Part shown: piece after piece, positions 7,811 to 8,731 of the stretch
How positions within the stretch are numbered: position 1 is the first letter of the stretch
Layout of the letters: every line of letters starts with the position of its first letter
Assembly: GCA_014804385.1 (NCBI GenBank)
Contig: JAAUZW010000016.1
Location: forward strand, 1 to 8,731
From: Lachnospiraceae bacterium
GTDB taxonomy: Bacteria > Bacillota > Clostridia > Lachnospirales > Lachnospiraceae
Direction of reading: 5' to 3'
Length of the DNA: 8,731 nt
The notes under the pieces: generated by a model
Told to the model about the DNA's origin: nothing
Databases searched by the model: none
Seen by the model: only the letters and a program-made list of their open reading frames with translations
Translations under genes and position numbers: made by a program

Positions 7811-8395
7811 TTATACACTTTCCTCATTCTGTATTTTGGAATCTCCCAGCATTTGAAAAAACAACGCCTGCAATTTTGAATCATTTTGAAAACATCCTCT
7901 GGATGCCATGGTCACTGTCCTGCTTCCCGGCTTCTCCACGCCCCTCATTGTCATGCACATGTGCTCTGCCTCCAGCATCACCATCACTCCCTGCGGCTTC
8001 AGATGTTCCATGACTGCCTCCACGATCTGTATCGTCATCTGCTCCTGGATCTGCGGTCTCCTGGCGTAAACCTCCACCGTTCTTGCCAGTTTACTGAGAC
8101 CCACCACCTTTCCGTCCGGCAGATATGCGATATGCGCCTTCCCGTAAAAAGGCATCAAATGGTGTTCGCACATAGAATAAAAGGTGATATCTTTTACCAG
8201 AACGATCTCATTGCTGGCTACCGCGAAGGTTTTGGACAAATGTACTGCCGCATCCTCCTCCATTCCGGCAAATATCTGTTCATACATGCGTGCAATCCGT
8301 CCCGGGGTCTCCCGCAGGCCCTCTCTGTCCACATTCTCGCCAATGCCTTCTAGGAGCAATCTGACCGCATCCTCAATTTTTTTCTGATCTACCAT
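7811..8395 (-). CDS. folE: GTP cyclohydrolase I (FolE, type IA)
   Basis: This 194-residue zinc enzyme opens GTP to 7,8-dihydroneopterin triphosphate and formate, the first step of tetrahydrofolate synthesis. Family members work in the cytoplasm as a decamer of two pentamers. The signature YSMCEHHLMPFYGKAHIAY gives Cys76 and His78/His79, and EHMCMTMRG gives Cys147; by alignment with the E. coli enzyme, Cys76, His79 and Cys147 would be the zinc ligands. Other expected parts are RETPGRIARMY (28-38), the VVGLSKLARTVEVYARRPQ segment (97-115) and the SRTVTMASRG end (158-167). Because the Cys-His-Cys set is present, this is the zinc-dependent type IA enzyme, not FolE2. The ATG is supported by AGGAG (8408-8404) at an 8-nt gap. 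It overlaps the end of folC by 23 nt. A short hairpin follows the stop codon. Confidence 0.97.
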   Translation of the reverse strand: MVDQKKIEDAVRLLLEGIGENVDREGLRETPGRIARMYEQIFAGMEEDAAVHLSKTFAVASNEIVLVKDITFYSMCEHHLMPFYGKAHIAYLPDGKVVGLSKLARTVEVYARRPQIQEQMTIQIVEAVMEHLKPQGVMVMLEAEHMCMTMRGVEKPGSRTVTMASRGCFQNDSKLQALFFQMLGDSKIQNEESV

Positions 8396-8731
8396 GGGTG
8401 TCTCTCCTGATTGTATCTCTATGTTCGACTACATCCATCAGTTCTCCCAGATAAGATAGAGAGCCGAACGCTATGATCACGGTGTCCTTATCCTTTCCCA
8501 CGAGGAGATAGGCTATCTCCACCGCCTCCTGTATACTATCCGCCGCCGTCACAGCGCCATGATACTCTCTGGCCGCCTGTGCCAGATCGAGAGCCGGCAA
8601 CGCGCGATCCCCTGCCGGCGGCGTCACGGTGATGATATGGGATGCCAACGGGAAGGTAGCGCGAATCACCTTATCATACTCTTTATCCCGTAACATTCCC
8701 ATTATATAAATAATTTTCCGGTTTGTAAAAT
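8373..8731 (-). CDS. folC: Folylpolyglutamate synthase / dihydrofolate synthase, C-terminal part (partial)
   Basis: This is the last 119 full codons of an ATP-dependent Mur-ligase-type enzyme that adds glutamate to dihydropteroate and/or folates; the full protein is usually about 420-440 residues. The frame is open to the right edge, so the ATG at 8702 is internal, not a start: upstream codons read FTNRKIIYI and run into MGMLRDKEYDKVI, the typical FolC 'GmlrDKDy' stretch of the C-terminal domain. Later parts are ITVTPPAGDRALPALDLA, then VIIAFGSLSYLGEL, the usual C-terminal 'aFGSLyfigelr' motif. The ATP-binding P-loop and central domain lie outside the window. The stop (TGA, 8375-8373) is inside folE, a 23-nt overlap that points to co-translation in one operon. 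Which of the two ligase activities it has cannot be told from this part. Confidence 0.9.
   Translation of the reverse strand, partial: FTNRKIIYIMGMLRDKEYDKVIRATFPLASHIITVTPPAGDRALPALDLAQAAREYHGAVTAADSIQEAVEIAYLLVGKDKDTVIIAFGSLSYLGELMDVVEHRDTIRRDTHGRSEKN

Noticed and set aside
7811..7840. TATAAT at the folE stop codon as a -10 box for folP
   Set aside because: No acceptable -35 box lies 16-18 nt upstream, and the extended TGn motif is absent.
6482..8387. Open frames on the plus strand and in other minus frames within the folate genes
   Set aside because: They overlap folBK, folP and folE, whose frames carry complete family motifs; the alternatives show none.

Overview
The window looks like chromosomal DNA from a Gram-positive member of the Clostridia, most likely Lachnospiraceae. 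This is inferred from three things: the order of the folate genes with a fused folB-folK, strong AGGAGG-type ribosome binding sites, and a very large FN3-plus-RHS surface protein. No ribosomal RNA or other marker is present, so the family assignment is tentative. Every gene I support lies on the minus strand, so transcription runs from high to low coordinates.

Right part (8731 to 6047): a compact folate operon in the order folC (C-terminal part only, entering from the right edge), folE, folP, folBK. folC and folE overlap by 23 bases. folE and folP are separated by 68 bases that contain a perfect 8-bp stem-loop. folP and folBK are one base apart (TGAGATG). Together the products convert GTP to dihydroneopterin triphosphate (FolE), turn dihydroneopterin into hydroxymethyldihydropterin and its diphosphate (FolB and FolK domains), join it to p-aminobenzoate (FolP), and add glutamate (FolC). 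The operon ends at a strong intrinsic terminator at 5967-6010.

Middle (6046 to 5770): a short AT-rich intergenic region, then a 35-codon ORF with a strong ribosome binding site. Its peptide resembles the N-terminus of the small sigma-like/helix-turn-helix (HTH_16/TcdR-type) proteins. It stops at 5770 and overlaps, in another frame, the beginning of the next open frame.

Left part (5813 to 1): one uninterrupted open frame of 1937 codons, checked triplet by triplet, that runs off the left edge. It encodes the end of one fibronectin type III domain, six complete FN3 domains, a DUF6531-like segment, and about 55-60 tandem RHS/YD repeats. The RHS core and any C-terminal toxin lie outside the window. 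The frame has no plausible start, no signal peptide, and begins in the middle of an FN3 domain. The 5' end of the gene therefore appears to have been lost by a rearrangement that joined it, out of frame, to the sigma-like fragment. This junction is the most unusual thing in the window.
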